DNA of 6,163 bases. It comes from Myxococcales bacterium (GTDB lineage Bacteria > Myxococcota > Polyangia > Fen-1088). Positions within the stretch are counted from its first letter, which is position 1, and every line of letters begins with the position of its first letter. The stretch is taken from positions 2,501 through 8,663 of the forward strand of contig PMBY01000317.1 in assembly GCA_003153875.1 (NCBI GenBank). Reading direction: 5' to 3'. Of the stretch, positions 1 to 6,163 are shown in pieces. The translations under genes and the position numbers were made by a program. Below the pieces are notes generated by a model, which had not been told where the DNA came from, did no database searches, and worked only from the letters and a program-made list of their open reading frames with translations.

Positions 1-309
1 CTCCGCCAAGGCGACTGCATCATCGACGAGGAGATCCGCGCGGCCGGCCTGTACGAGAGCATCTGGCAATCGTTCGGGGTGCTGCTCCCGGTGCGTAGCG
101 TGGGCGTGATGGGCGACGAGCGCACCTATGCCAACGTGCTTGCCTTGCGTGCTGTGCATTCCAAGGACGGCATGACGGCCGACTGGGTGCCGCTGCCGCA
201 CGACCTGCTCGCCAGTATCTCGTCGCGCATCGTAAACGAAGTGCGCGGAATCAACCGCGTGGTGTACGACATCTCGTCCAAGCCCCCGGCTACCATCGAA
301 TGGGAATAG
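1..309 (+). CDS. guaA: GMP synthase (glutamine-hydrolysing), C-terminal 102 residues, 5' end outside window
   Basis: This is the tail of the cytoplasmic enzyme that converts XMP to GMP using ATP and glutamine, the last step of guanine nucleotide synthesis. The open frame enters from the left edge and ends at TAG 307-309. The translation has the near-invariant C-terminal signatures of Gua[16 protein letters not shown], then DGMTADW, then IVNEVRG and the final [10 protein letters not shown]. These belong to the C-terminal dimerisation domain that also helps bind XMP. About 102 of the family's usual 510-530 residues are present; the glutaminase and ATP-pyrophosphatase domains must lie to the left. 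The last ten bases overlap the start of the next gene, so the two are probably co-transcribed. Identity is essentially certain from the motifs. Nothing about the visible part suggests a pseudogene. Confidence 0.97.
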   Translation, partial: LRQGDCIIDEEIRAAGLYESIWQSFGVLLPVRSVGVMGDERTYANVLALRAVHSKDGMTADWVPLPHDLLASISSRIVNEVRGINRVVYDISSKPPATIEWE

Positions 310-1097
310 GCACTTGCCGGCAGAGGGCCGTGGCTCTAGTCGGAGCCGTGGTTGTCCTGACTTCCGCCTACGCAGCCACACCGACTTCATTGATTCGCTC
401 CCTGGCCGGAGCCGAGGTGGATTGGTCGGCTGGCACGGTCACGGTCAGCGCAGGAGCTGCGGCCGACATGCGCATGCCGTCGCCCGCGTCGGCGCGGCCA
501 GGTGCAGAACGGCGGGCTCGCTCCGCTGCGGTCGAGAAATTGCGGGCTGCCCTGCGCACGCTGCCCTTGCGCGGAAGCCAAAGGCTGGAAGAGAAACAGG
601 TCGAGGCAGCGCTGGGCCATGCGAGCACGACGCGCATCGAGTACCAGTCGAATGGAGGCGTGGTGTTGTGGGTTGGGGTCAGGTTCACGGATCTCGTAGC
701 AAGTGTCACGGCCACGGCCACGGCCACCCCCTTCGGGGGCTTCGGGACGGACAACCCACCCCATCAGCCCCCGCGCGCTTCGCGCGCGCCCGTCGCGGCC
801 ACGGCCTCGACCACGGCCACGGCCACGACCACGGCCACGGTCACGGCCACGGTCACGGGTTCGGTGGTGCTTGCGGTAGGGGCGATGCCCTTGGAGTTGG
901 CGCCTTTGCTGGTGGGCGGAGGAAAAGAGATCGTCTTGGGATATGCGCGCTATCACCAGGGACCCCCGCCCGCAGGTGCGATCAGCGTGGGCCGCGATGA
1001 CAAAGGGCGGTTGCTCCTTCCCAAGGGATCCGAGTCGGCACTGGATCAGCTCGCCGGCGGGCCGGTTGTGATCTACCTTCAGAAGGCTCTGCCATGA
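300..1097 (+). CDS. Secreted protein with LPP20/FlgP-like pattern and Thr/Ala-rich repeat linker
   Basis: A 265-residue exported protein of unknown function. The N-terminus has a basic stretch (Arg7, Arg9), a hydrophobic core (about 11-22) and a likely signal peptidase I site after Ala25 (AYA|A). The ATG at 300 is preferred because it supplies the basic n-region; the GTG at 330 would remove it. There is no clear Shine-Dalgarno sequence, which fits translational coupling to guaA, overlapped by 10 bases. Residues 38-52 ([15 protein letters not shown]) followed by an Ala/Arg/Glu-rich helix (68-86) and a beta-rich segment (112-131) recall the LPP20 family, which includes Vibrio FlgP; this is a weak pattern-level resemblance. 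Residues 136-186 are a Thr/Ala/Val/Pro-rich linker encoded by hexamer repeats and hairpin-forming DNA. Residues 188-264 look like a second small beta-rich domain. There is no lipobox cysteine, so it is probably periplasmic rather than lipid-anchored. The gene is real by position and coding pattern; the family is uncertain. Confidence 0.82.
   Translation: MGIGTCRQRAVALVGAVVVLTSAYAATPTSLIRSLAGAEVDWSAGTVTVSAGAAADMRMPSPASARPGAERRARSAAVEKLRAALRTLPLRGSQRLEEKQVEAALGHASTTRIEYQSNGGVVLWVGVRFTDLVASVTATATATPFGGFGTDNPPHQPPRASRAPVAATASTTATATTTATVTATVTGSVVLAVGAMPLELAPLLVGGGKEIVLGYARYHQGPPPAGAISVGRDDKGRLLLPKGSESALDQLAGGPVVIYLQKALP
705..857 (+). repeat. Intragenic ACGGCC hexamer tandem tracts flanking a palindromic core
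   Basis: Two tracts of the hexamer ACGGCC lie in the coding frame of the secreted protein. The first has three perfect units (708-725). The second has nine units with single-base variants (801-854; variants ACGACC, ACGGTC, TCGACC). Each unit encodes Thr-Ala or a near relative. Between them, 726-800 holds two strong short palindromes: five C's, TTC, five G's (727-739), and a 7-bp CGCGCGC stem with loop TTC (772-788). GGGGGC at 735-740 could instead pair with GCCCCC at 767-772, so alternative folds exist. Because the unit is six bases, gain or loss of copies keeps the reading frame. The hexamer also keeps the other frames open, which explains the long false open frames on both strands here. Confidence 0.85.
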
Positions 1098-2260
1098 CAA
1101 AGCCCAGCGTCGCAGCCGCAACCAAGAGAATCGCTTTGGCGATGGCGGTTATTCTCTTGGCCATGCCAGCGGCTGCGCAGCCCGGAGCGCATGTGGTCAC
1201 CGCCGAGGCGCCCATCGTGAACGGCAACGCGGTTGTGGCCAAGCAGCGCGCCCTGGCCGATGCGTTTCGTCAGGTGGTTGAGCGTGCCTTTTCGGACCTG
1301 CTCAAGGAAAGTGGCGGCGAGACGCAGCCTCTGGCGCCCGGGCTGGCGCAGGTCAAGGCATCGTTTGCCAACCGCGGCCAGCGCTTCGTGCGCAGCTATC
1401 GCGTGCTCGAGGAGGAAGAAAGCAAGGGCCGCTTGCGTGTGCAGATCGACGCAGATGTGGATACCGCCCTGCTTCGGCGCGAGATGGAGCGCGCCCGGGG
1501 AGCCACCGCCGGAGAGTCTGCGACCACGACCGCGCGGCCCACGGGATCCTCGCTCCTGGTGGGCGGCGACTTGTCCGACGAAGCCAGCACCACGGTGGTG
1601 AAGGTGCTCGCTGCTGGAGGTGTCCAGGTCCAAGCGGCCGCTGTGCGCGACGAGGCCTCGCTGGTGGCGGCGGCGGGGCGCCAGGCGGCGCAGGCGCTTT
1701 GGTTGGCCGCCACCTCGTCCAGCGAGGGGGCGATTCGCGGGGCATCGTCCGTTTCCGTGCGCTGCGAGCTGCGGGCGCGGCTCTTGCCTGCGGGTTTGGG
1801 CGCAAGACCCGCTCTTCTCGAGCACACCCAATCAGAGCGGGGATACGCCCGCGACGAGGCCGCCGCACGGCTTGCGTGCTGGCAGCGCGCCGCCGGGGCC
1901 TTGGCGAGTCAGCTGTCCAGCTTTTTGCGGCCCGTTCCTGCGGGTGCGCGCTACCTGACCCTGGATCTGGACGTGGTCGAGCCGGCCGCGCTCATGACGC
2001 TGCTTCAGGTTGTGAAGCGCCTGGGTGCGGTGAATGCGGCTGAGGTCCGTCACGTGACCACGGGCCGGGCCGAGATACGGGTGTTCACACGCATGAGCGG
2101 CCGAGAGATCGAGTCCGCTCTCATTCGCGACATCGCAGGCCGGCTGCGCGTGACCGAAGTGAAACCGCCGGCCGATCGAGTGACTCTCCAGGTTCGTCTG
2201 GCACAAGCCGACGAGCCGCTACCGGGCGCAGGGGCCGATCCGCCTGCAACAAAGCCATGA
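1094..2260 (+). CDS. Secreted FlgT-N-like envelope protein
   Basis: A 388-residue exported protein. The signal peptide has Lys11-Arg12, a hydrophobic core (13-23) and a probable cleavage site after Ala28 (AAA|Q). Residues 33-125 resemble the N-terminal domain of FlgT and related proteins: a strand reading VTAEAPIVNGN, then the long amphipathic helix VVAKQRALADAFRQVVERAF, then a region ending in strands SYRVLEEEE and GRLRVQIDADVD. Vibrio FlgT is a periplasmic protein of the flagellar H and T rings. The middle (150-225) and the C-terminal part (286-370) alternate strands and helices and could be small alpha/beta domains; I do not recognise them firmly. A Pro/Ala-rich tail ends the protein. The ATG overlaps the previous stop (ATGA at 1094-1097), and AGAAGG at 1081-1086 is a good ribosome binding site 7 bases upstream. 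It is tightly coupled to the genes on both sides. No catalytic motif is visible, so a structural role is likely. Confidence 0.85.
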   Translation: MTKPSVAAATKRIALAMAVILLAMPAAAQPGAHVVTAEAPIVNGNAVVAKQRALADAFRQVVERAFSDLLKESGGETQPLAPGLAQVKASFANRGQRFVRSYRVLEEEESKGRLRVQIDADVDTALLRREMERARGATAGESATTTARPTGSSLLVGGDLSDEASTTVVKVLAAGGVQVQAAAVRDEASLVAAAGRQAAQALWLAATSSSEGAIRGASSVSVRCELRARLLPAGLGARPALLEHTQSERGYARDEAAARLACWQRAAGALASQLSSFLRPVPAGARYLTLDLDVVEPAALMTLLQVVKRLGAVNAAEVRHVTTGRAEIRVFTRMSGREIESALIRDIAGRLRVTEVKPPADRVTLQVRLAQADEPLPGAGADPPATKP

Positions 2261-2556
2261 AGTCGTTGTTTCTCGTCCTCTTTGCCGTGTCCCTGTTCGC
2301 CGGCTGTGCCTCGCTCAAATCCGAGGGCTCGGTGGTGTTCCGAGTCGAATGCAACGTGCCTGACGCCGCCGTGCTGCTCGACGGCGTGCTCATGGGACGC
2401 GCTTCGCAATGGGCAAAGCCGGATCGCTTCATTCGGCCGGGCTTCTACCGGGTCGAGATCCGTCACCCGAACTACTACTCACACTTCGAGGAGATCACCG
2501 TGGCCGACGGCGGCTCGGCGCTGGTGAAGGCCGAGCTACATCCACTGCTGGAATAG
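2257..2556 (+). CDS. Small PEGA-domain lipoprotein
   Basis: A 99-residue lipoprotein. The signal peptide has Lys2, a hydrophobic core and the lipobox LFAGC, so lipidation is expected at Cys17. Ala at position +2 argues for outer-membrane rather than inner-membrane retention under the E. coli Lol rule. Residues 24-95 match a PEGA domain: a first strand SVVFRVE, then VPDAAVLLDGVLMGRA (the xDAxVxxDGxxxG core), then FIRPGFYRVEIRHPNYY (the PG-x-x-x-V-x-I hairpin), and a last strand around 87-93. PEGA domains are small beta-sandwiches usually found on envelope or S-layer-associated proteins, and no enzymatic function is known. The ATG overlaps the upstream stop (ATGA at 2257-2260), with no strong Shine-Dalgarno sequence, so translation is probably coupled. 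It is the last gene of the run, and its TAG is immediately followed by the stop of the convergent gene. Confidence 0.9.
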   Translation: MKSLFLVLFAVSLFAGCASLKSEGSVVFRVECNVPDAAVLLDGVLMGRASQWAKPDRFIRPGFYRVEIRHPNYYSHFEEITVADGGSALVKAELHPLLE

Positions 2557-4023
2557 CTAAGCGAACTCCACCCTGGCCGGAACCTTGTGCGGGGCCAGGT
2601 GCTTGGCGCAATGATCGATGAGTTGCTTGGGCGTGCAGGGACCGTCGCGCTGCACCCGGGCGATCACGCGCGAACCGCCGGCATCATCGTACTCCAAGCG
2701 AGCCTCAGCGCTCCGCACGTTGGCGAAAGCCTCTAGGCAACCTTCAACCTCGCCCAAAGCCACGCGCCGGCCCTCGACCTTGACCAGGTCATCTTCCCGA
2801 CCACAAAGGGTCAGCCGGCCCTCCCGATCAAGACTGCCGATGTCCCCGGTTCGCAACCAGCCGTCGCTGTCACCACGACCGATGGGTACCTCGCTGCCGC
2901 GCGTGCGCAGCCTGATCGGCGGGACGAAGGTCGCCGACACGCCTGCGCCGCGTACCCAGACCGGCCCGTGCGCGCCAGCGGGCATCTCCGCACCCTGGCG
3001 ATCGGCTACGCGAATCTGGACGCCCGCGAAAGGCAGGCCAACCGTCGTGGGATTTTTGCCTCCCAGATCAATGGCCACCGGACCTGTCTCCATGGACTGG
3101 TAGCAGGAGAGTAGGGGCACCTTGAATCGCACTCGGAAGGCCCGCGCCACGGCTGGGGTGAGCGGCGCGCCCGAGCTGATGCAGCGGATGTTGCGCGATG
3201 GGCACGGCTTGGCGGTGGGCATGCGCGCCAGGGCGGCGAACAGCGCGGGCGTGGCAGTTATGACGTCGGCACCCTGCTCGGCCAGCAACTTGGCCAGGCG
3301 GGCCACCACCAACTCGTCGTCGAGGACCAACCCGGCGCCTTGGGCCAACGCCACGCAAAGACCGAGATCGAACCCTTGGCTGGTATGGAGTGCGGAGGCC
3401 GTGCTCACGCGGGTTGGGGCGTCGATGTCCAGCGTCGAGGCGAGAGAGGCGCCGATGCTTTCCAGCTGGCCGCGTTCGCGCACCACGCCCTTGGGATCGC
3501 CGCCGGTGTCCAGGGTAAAGAGCACGACTTCGGGGACCGCGTGCAGCTTCAGCGGCGTGCGCTCAAAGGTGGAACAGGTGAGCAATGTGCCGGAAATGCG
3601 GCGCCGGCTTTCGAGTACAACGCGCGGCCGGTCGTGTTTCGGATCCGCCGGCGGCGCGCCTGCAGGGGCGGCAAAGGGAGTCAGGGCGTTGGGCCGGTTG
3701 ACCAGCGCTCGCAGGTGGGTTGCCGCAAAGATCATGTTGAGGTCTCGTCCACTCAGAGTCGGGTCGAGCGGCACCACGACGGCATCCAGCTTGGACAGGG
3801 CGAGGGACAGCACGACGAATTCCGGCACACTGCCCAGCATGAGGCCGACCCAATCGCCGGCCCCGACGCCGAAACCCTTCAGCTCGTTGGCGCGGCGATT
3901 GACCCGATGACGTAATCCATGCCACGAGAGGTAGGTGTCCCGGTAGATGAGGGCTTGGCCACCGCCCATAGTCCCCCGCCGCGCGCCTGCGGCGTTGTCA
4001 AGCCATTCGTACAGCAACGACAT
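2557..4023 (-). CDS. Stand-alone ANL-superfamily adenylate-forming enzyme lacking the A10 lysine motif
   Basis: A 488-residue cytoplasmic protein of the acyl-CoA synthetase / NRPS adenylation / luciferase superfamily. These enzymes activate a carboxylate as acyl-AMP and usually pass it to CoA or a carrier protein. Visible family motifs in order: an N-terminal segment with [19 protein letters not shown] (45-63); the P-loop A3 as [11 protein letters not shown] (169-179), clearly degenerate against the usual YTSGTTGxPKG though Pro177-Lys178-Gly179 remain; A4 region around 211-218; A5 as YQSMET (308-313); A7 as WLRTGD (389-394); and the hinge A8 as [14 protein letters not shown] (408-421). The protein ends at KVPARVEFA, just before the position where the A10 motif with the catalytic lysine normally follows. 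Neither of the other two frames past the stop restores it. Substrate cannot be predicted. The start ATG has a weak ribosome binding site but a good promoter upstream. It could be an active variant, a CoA-transfer-only form, or a decaying gene. Confidence 0.92.
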   Translation of the reverse strand: MSLLYEWLDNAAGARRGTMGGGQALIYRDTYLSWHGLRHRVNRRANELKGFGVGAGDWVGLMLGSVPEFVVLSLALSKLDAVVVPLDPTLSGRDLNMIFAATHLRALVNRPNALTPFAAPAGAPPADPKHDRPRVVLESRRRISGTLLTCSTFERTPLKLHAVPEVVLFTLDTGGDPKGVVRERGQLESIGASLASTLDIDAPTRVSTASALHTSQGFDLGLCVALAQGAGLVLDDELVVARLAKLLAEQGADVITATPALFAALARMPTAKPCPSRNIRCISSGAPLTPAVARAFRVRFKVPLLSCYQSMETGPVAIDLGGKNPTTVGLPFAGVQIRVADRQGAEMPAGAHGPVWVRGAGVSATFVPPIRLRTRGSEVPIGRGDSDGWLRTGDIGSLDREGRLTLCGREDDLVKVEGRRVALGEVEGCLEAFANVRSAEARLEYDDAGGSRVIARVQRDGPCTPKQLIDHCAKHLAPHKVPARVEFA

Positions 4024-4050
4024 GCATGCACCCAGGACGAAGCAGAGATT

Positions 4051-4079
4051 AGTGTACTCGTCGCGTCCGTCGGAAACAA
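4051..4079 (-). promoter_or_regulatory. Candidate sigma70-type promoter of the ANL gene
   Basis: On the minus strand, TTGTTT (4079-4074) and TACACT (4056-4051) are separated by exactly 17 bases. The -10 matches TATAAT at four of six positions, including the key T-A...T; the -35 has the TTG. Transcription would start near 4044, giving a leader of about 20 bases before the ATG at 4023. It lies in the 277-base divergent gap (4024-4300), where no supported gene was found. Based on sequence match only. Confidence 0.5.
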
Positions 4080-4261
4080 TGCTTGCAGCGCCGGGTTCAT
4101 GGTCAGCTCGGCCAGACCACCGCCTTCAAGGTCGGCCACCATGCGGCCACCGCGTGTCGTTGCGGTTTCGAGGGAAGAATTCGTTCGACGTGCAAAGGAC
4201 GCATGACCACACTGGCCCACATGTAGGGCGGTGTGTCAAGAACCTGACGACATCATGCATC

Positions 4262-4290
4262 TTTACCAGGTGGCGGTCCTGGCCTAACCT
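4262..4290 (+). promoter_or_regulatory. Possible promoter of the FHA-GGDEF gene
   Basis: TTTACC (4262-4267) and TAACCT (4285-4290) are 17 bases apart. The matches to consensus are modest (four of six and about three of six). The predicted transcription start, about 4297, lies only a few bases before the chosen GTG start at 4301, so the message would be almost leaderless. This agrees with the absence of a Shine-Dalgarno sequence before that GTG. The proposal is weak and depends on the start codon being right. Confidence 0.27.
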
Positions 4291-4300
4291 GGGTTTTCAC

Positions 4301-5224
4301 GTGCCACGGGTTCCGCCTAAACCAACCGACCGCCTGGTAGACTCCGATCGCGTTCGGGCGAAAACGGTTGTCACCAGCATCAACAAGATAGCTGAGCAAG
4401 CGCCCATCAAGGAGGCGTGCCTGGTGGTCATCTACGGGTCTGATCTGGGCCGCAAGTACAATCTGGAAGCGCCGGCGTTGGTGGTTGGGCGCTCGTCTAA
4501 GTCCGACGTTCAGATCGATCAGGAATCGGTGTCGCGCGCGCATTCCAAGATCGTGAACAGCGGACGCGCCATCCGGATTCGCGATCTCGGATCGACCAAC
4601 GGCACCTACGTCAACGACGAGCTCATCGACGAACGCACGCTGGAGGACGGCGATTTCATCAAGATCGGCCGCACGATTTTCAAGTTCCTTTCCGGCGGCA
4701 ACATCGAGCGCGCCTACCACGAAGAGATCTACCGACTCACCACCGTCGACGGCCTGACACAGATTTTCAACAAGCGGTATTTCCAGGAATGCATCGAACG
4801 CGAAATTGCCCGCGCGCTCCGCTATCGGCGCGAATTGTCCCTGGTCATGTTCGACATCGATCACTTCAAACAGGTCAACGACACCCACGGGCATTTGGCT
4901 GGTGATTCGGTGCTCAAGGCGCTGGCAGCGACGGTGAAGAACAAGATCCGGCGTGAGGATCTTTTCGCGCGCTACGGCGGTGAGGAATTTGCCATCGTGC
5001 TGCCCGAGATCGACGGGCACAACGCGCATCAGTTTGCCGAGAAGATCCGACGCATCGTCGAGGCCACGGACTTTCGCTTCGAGGGCGTCAAGATGGACGT
5101 CACGATTTCTCTAGGCGTCGCGGTTCTGGACCAGCAAACCACCGACGCGGCGGGGCTGATCAAGCACGCAGATGAGCGCCTCTATGAGGCCAAGAACGCG
5201 GGCCGCAACTGCGTTCGCGGATAG
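4301..5224 (+). CDS. FHA-GGDEF diguanylate cyclase
   Basis: A 307-residue soluble signalling protein that should make cyclic di-GMP from two GTP and be steered by phosphothreonine recognition. A short N-terminal tail holds two threonines in AKTVVTSI (20-27), possible kinase targets. The FHA domain spans about 42-130 with its binding signatures Gly63-Arg64-Ser65, SRAH (78-81) and [11 protein letters not shown] (95-105). A short linker leads to the GGDEF domain (about 142-305): [12 protein letters not shown] (150-161), metal-binding FDID (184-187), NDTHGH (193-198), and the active-site loop GGEEF (226-230). RRED (217-220) is an RxxD inhibitory site five residues before the loop, so feedback inhibition is expected. 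There are no membrane segments. The GTG at 4301 is chosen because it begins just before the conserved part. The same frame stays open back to 3947, but that stretch overlaps the divergent gene and does not look like protein. The true start could also be elsewhere between 4301 and about 4400. Function is confident, start is not. Confidence 0.93.
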   Translation: MPRVPPKPTDRLVDSDRVRAKTVVTSINKIAEQAPIKEACLVVIYGSDLGRKYNLEAPALVVGRSSKSDVQIDQESVSRAHSKIVNSGRAIRIRDLGSTNGTYVNDELIDERTLEDGDFIKIGRTIFKFLSGGNIERAYHEEIYRLTTVDGLTQIFNKRYFQECIEREIARALRYRRELSLVMFDIDHFKQVNDTHGHLAGDSVLKALAATVKNKIRREDLFARYGGEEFAIVLPEIDGHNAHQFAEKIRRIVEATDFRFEGVKMDVTISLGVAVLDQQTTDAAGLIKHADERLYEAKNAGRNCVRG

Positions 5225-5248
5225 AAAAGGAGGATTTCACCAGCCTCC
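5225..5248 (-). terminator. Weak intrinsic-terminator-like hairpin at the end of the UbiA-family gene
   Basis: Read on the minus strand, GGAGG (5248-5244), a 10-base loop and CCTCC (5233-5229) are followed by TTTT (5228-5225). The stem is only five pairs and overlaps the UbiA-family stop codon (5239-5237). It sits in the 12-base gap between two convergent stops. On the plus strand the same bases read AAAAGGAGG, which resembles a ribosome binding site but has no supported gene after it. Confidence 0.3.
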
Positions 5249-6112
5249 GTACAAGATCGACATGATGGCCACGGCGTAGCCCAGCAGGTTGATGAGGAAG
5301 GGCGCGTCGCGCAGCATGGAGTCGGTGGGGCTTTCGCTGTCCACCTTGCCCTGGACAATCCAGATGAAGCGCAGCACGCCGAACACCACGAAGGGAACGG
5401 TGAGCGCTAGGCGGCGTGTGCCGAAGAAGGTCAGGGCGTGGGGCGACTGGGTGTACAGGACATAGGACAGGATGGTCAGGACCGCCAGCAAGTAGAGCAG
5501 CACGCGCAGCACGTTGGGCGGGTAGCGGTCGAGCACCAGACGCTGGTTGCCGCCCTTGCTTCCCGCCACGCGCAGCTCGTGGGCGCGTTTGCCGAAACCC
5601 AAGAACGCCGCCAGCAGCAGGGTACACAGCAACACCCAGCCCGAGGGGTCCACCGCAATGGCACAGGCGCCACCCAGCACACGCAGGAGAAAACCCGTGC
5701 TGATGCACGCCACGTCCACGAATGGCACGTGCTTCAGCCAGAAGGAGTAGGCGACGTTCTGCGCAAGATAGCCAGCCGCAATGGCCGCCAGTAGGGGGGC
5801 AATCAGGTAGCTTCCGCCCAAACCGACCAGCGCCAGAATCGCCGCGAGCGCCCGGGCGTGCCTCACTGACAGGGCGCCCGAGGCGATGGGACGCAGGCGC
5901 TTCAAGGGATGGGCGCGGTCCTTGTCCACGTCGACGATATCGTTGAACACGTACACCGCGCTCGACAACAGACAGAAGCAGGCCACGGCCAGAACCGCCG
6001 AAAACACGGCGTGCGGGTCGTCGACCCGGCGGGCGAACACCAACGGCCCCAGCACGAAGAGGTTCTTGACCCACTGATGAAAGCGGAGGGATTTGAGTAC
6101 GGCGAGGACCAT
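5237..6112 (-). CDS. UbiA-superfamily decaprenyl-phosphate phosphoribosyltransferase-like membrane protein
   Basis: A 291-residue integral membrane enzyme with about eight or nine hydrophobic segments, as in the UbiA fold. The N-terminus carries the RFHQWVKNLFVLGP pattern (10-23) typical of the DPPR synthase branch (mycobacterial Rv3806c). The Mg/diphosphate motif is intact as NDIVDVDKDR (57-66), followed directly by the branch signature HPLKRLRPIASG (68-79). A second conserved cytoplasmic loop is GKRAHEL (174-180) with LDRY (194-197). Rv3806c transfers phosphoribose from PRPP to decaprenyl phosphate, the first step to lipid-linked arabinose. Here the acceptor would be some polyprenyl phosphate and the product's use is unknown. 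The usual partner genes (phosphatase, DprE1/DprE2 epimerase) are not in the window but could lie to the right. The ATG at 6112 is the only good start before the conserved region; no Shine-Dalgarno sequence precedes it. Superfamily is certain and the branch is very likely, but the substrate is inferred. Confidence 0.92.
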   Translation of the reverse strand: MVLAVLKSLRFHQWVKNLFVLGPLVFARRVDDPHAVFSAVLAVACFCLLSSAVYVFNDIVDVDKDRAHPLKRLRPIASGALSVRHARALAAILALVGLGGSYLIAPLLAAIAAGYLAQNVAYSFWLKHVPFVDVACISTGFLLRVLGGACAIAVDPSGWVLLCTLLLAAFLGFGKRAHELRVAGSKGGNQRLVLDRYPPNVLRVLLYLLAVLTILSYVLYTQSPHALTFFGTRRLALTVPFVVFGVLRFIWIVQGKVDSESPTDSMLRDAPFLINLLGYAVAIMSILYGGW

Positions 6113-6130
6113 GGGGTAGGGGGGGAGCGA

Positions 6131-6158
6131 AGTGTAGCGCGAACCGATCGAAGGTCTA
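6131..6158 (-). promoter_or_regulatory. Candidate promoter of the UbiA-family gene
   Basis: On the minus strand, TAGACC (6158-6153) and TACACT (6136-6131) are 16 bases apart, each matching four of six consensus positions. The -10 hexamer is identical to the one proposed for the ANL gene. Transcription would start about 11 bases before the ATG at 6112. The leader is C-rich and has no ribosome binding site. The element is close to the right edge of the window, so further upstream context is missing. Confidence 0.35.
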
Positions 6159-6163
6159 TGCTC

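Noticed and set aside
330..332. Alternative GTG start for the secreted protein, with AGAGGG just upstream
   Set aside because: The spacing is too short and it removes the basic part of the signal peptide; kept only as a minor possibility.
387..1121. Long minus-strand open frame rich in Arg-Gly repeats, and a plus-strand frame (314-1000) rich in His-Gly repeats
   Set aside because: Both are by-products of the ACGGCC hexamer read in other frames; the 300-1097 frame has a signal peptide and fits the operon spacing.
1079..1831. 250-codon minus-strand open frame antisense to the FlgT-like gene
   Set aside because: It is a high-GC antisense shadow with low-complexity Arg/Gly-rich translation and no recognisable motif.
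3122..3915. Plus-strand open frames antisense to the ANL gene
   Set aside because: The minus strand shows unmistakable ANL motifs throughout; these frames have no family features.
4103..4204. 33-codon minus-strand frame in the divergent gap
   Set aside because: It has no ribosome binding site or recognisable sequence, and the length is expected by chance at this GC content.
3947..4300. N-terminal extension of the FHA-GGDEF frame by 118 codons
   Set aside because: It overlaps the divergent ANL start, has unstructured mixed composition, and FHA-GGDEF proteins do not need it.
5225..5234. Perfect ribosome-binding-like AAAAGGAGGA on the plus strand after the cyclase stop
   Set aside because: Only an ATT-initiated frame antisense to the UbiA-family gene follows; it is better explained as part of a minus-strand hairpin and T-run.
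5160..6074. 304-codon minus-strand frame overlapping the UbiA-family gene in another frame
   Set aside because: It is an Arg/Gly/Pro-rich shadow; the 5237-6112 frame has membrane segments and conserved motifs.

Overview
The window looks like a chromosomal segment of a GC-rich, Gram-negative bacterium, most likely a myxobacterium or relative (Myxococcota). The reasons are strong G/C preference at third codon positions, an FHA-GGDEF diguanylate cyclase of a type common in that phylum, a PEGA-domain lipoprotein, and several secreted envelope proteins. This placement is an inference. No tRNA, rRNA, CRISPR array, transposase or phage gene was seen. Every stretch longer than 300 bases is covered by a gene.

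Layout. (1) Bases 1-309 are the 3' end of guaA (GMP synthase), plus strand. (2) Bases 300-2556 hold three tightly overlapping plus-strand genes that begin inside the guaA stop region. They encode a secreted protein with an LPP20/FlgP-like pattern and a Thr/Ala-rich hexamer-repeat linker, a secreted FlgT-N-like protein, and a small PEGA lipoprotein. Overlaps of 10, 4 and 4 bases suggest one transcription unit running on from guaA. (3) Bases 2557-4023, minus strand, encode a stand-alone adenylate-forming (ANL) enzyme. Its stop codon abuts the lipoprotein stop, it lacks the C-terminal catalytic-lysine motif, and its P-loop is degenerate. (4) Bases 4024-4300 form a 277-base divergent intergenic region with a good candidate promoter for the ANL gene and a weaker one for the plus-strand gene. 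(5) Bases 4301-5224 encode an FHA-GGDEF diguanylate cyclase with intact active and inhibitory sites. (6) Bases 5237-6112, minus strand, encode a UbiA-superfamily membrane enzyme of the decaprenyl-phosphate phosphoribosyltransferase type, with a candidate promoter at the right-hand edge.

How the genes relate. The three-gene unit after guaA is the most coherent piece: all three products are exported, and the first two resemble families (LPP20/FlgP and FlgT) that act at the outer-membrane end of the flagellar motor in vibrios. No flagellar gene is in view, so a general envelope role is at least as likely. The ANL enzyme, the cyclase and the UbiA enzyme appear to be independent transcription units with no shared pathway visible here.
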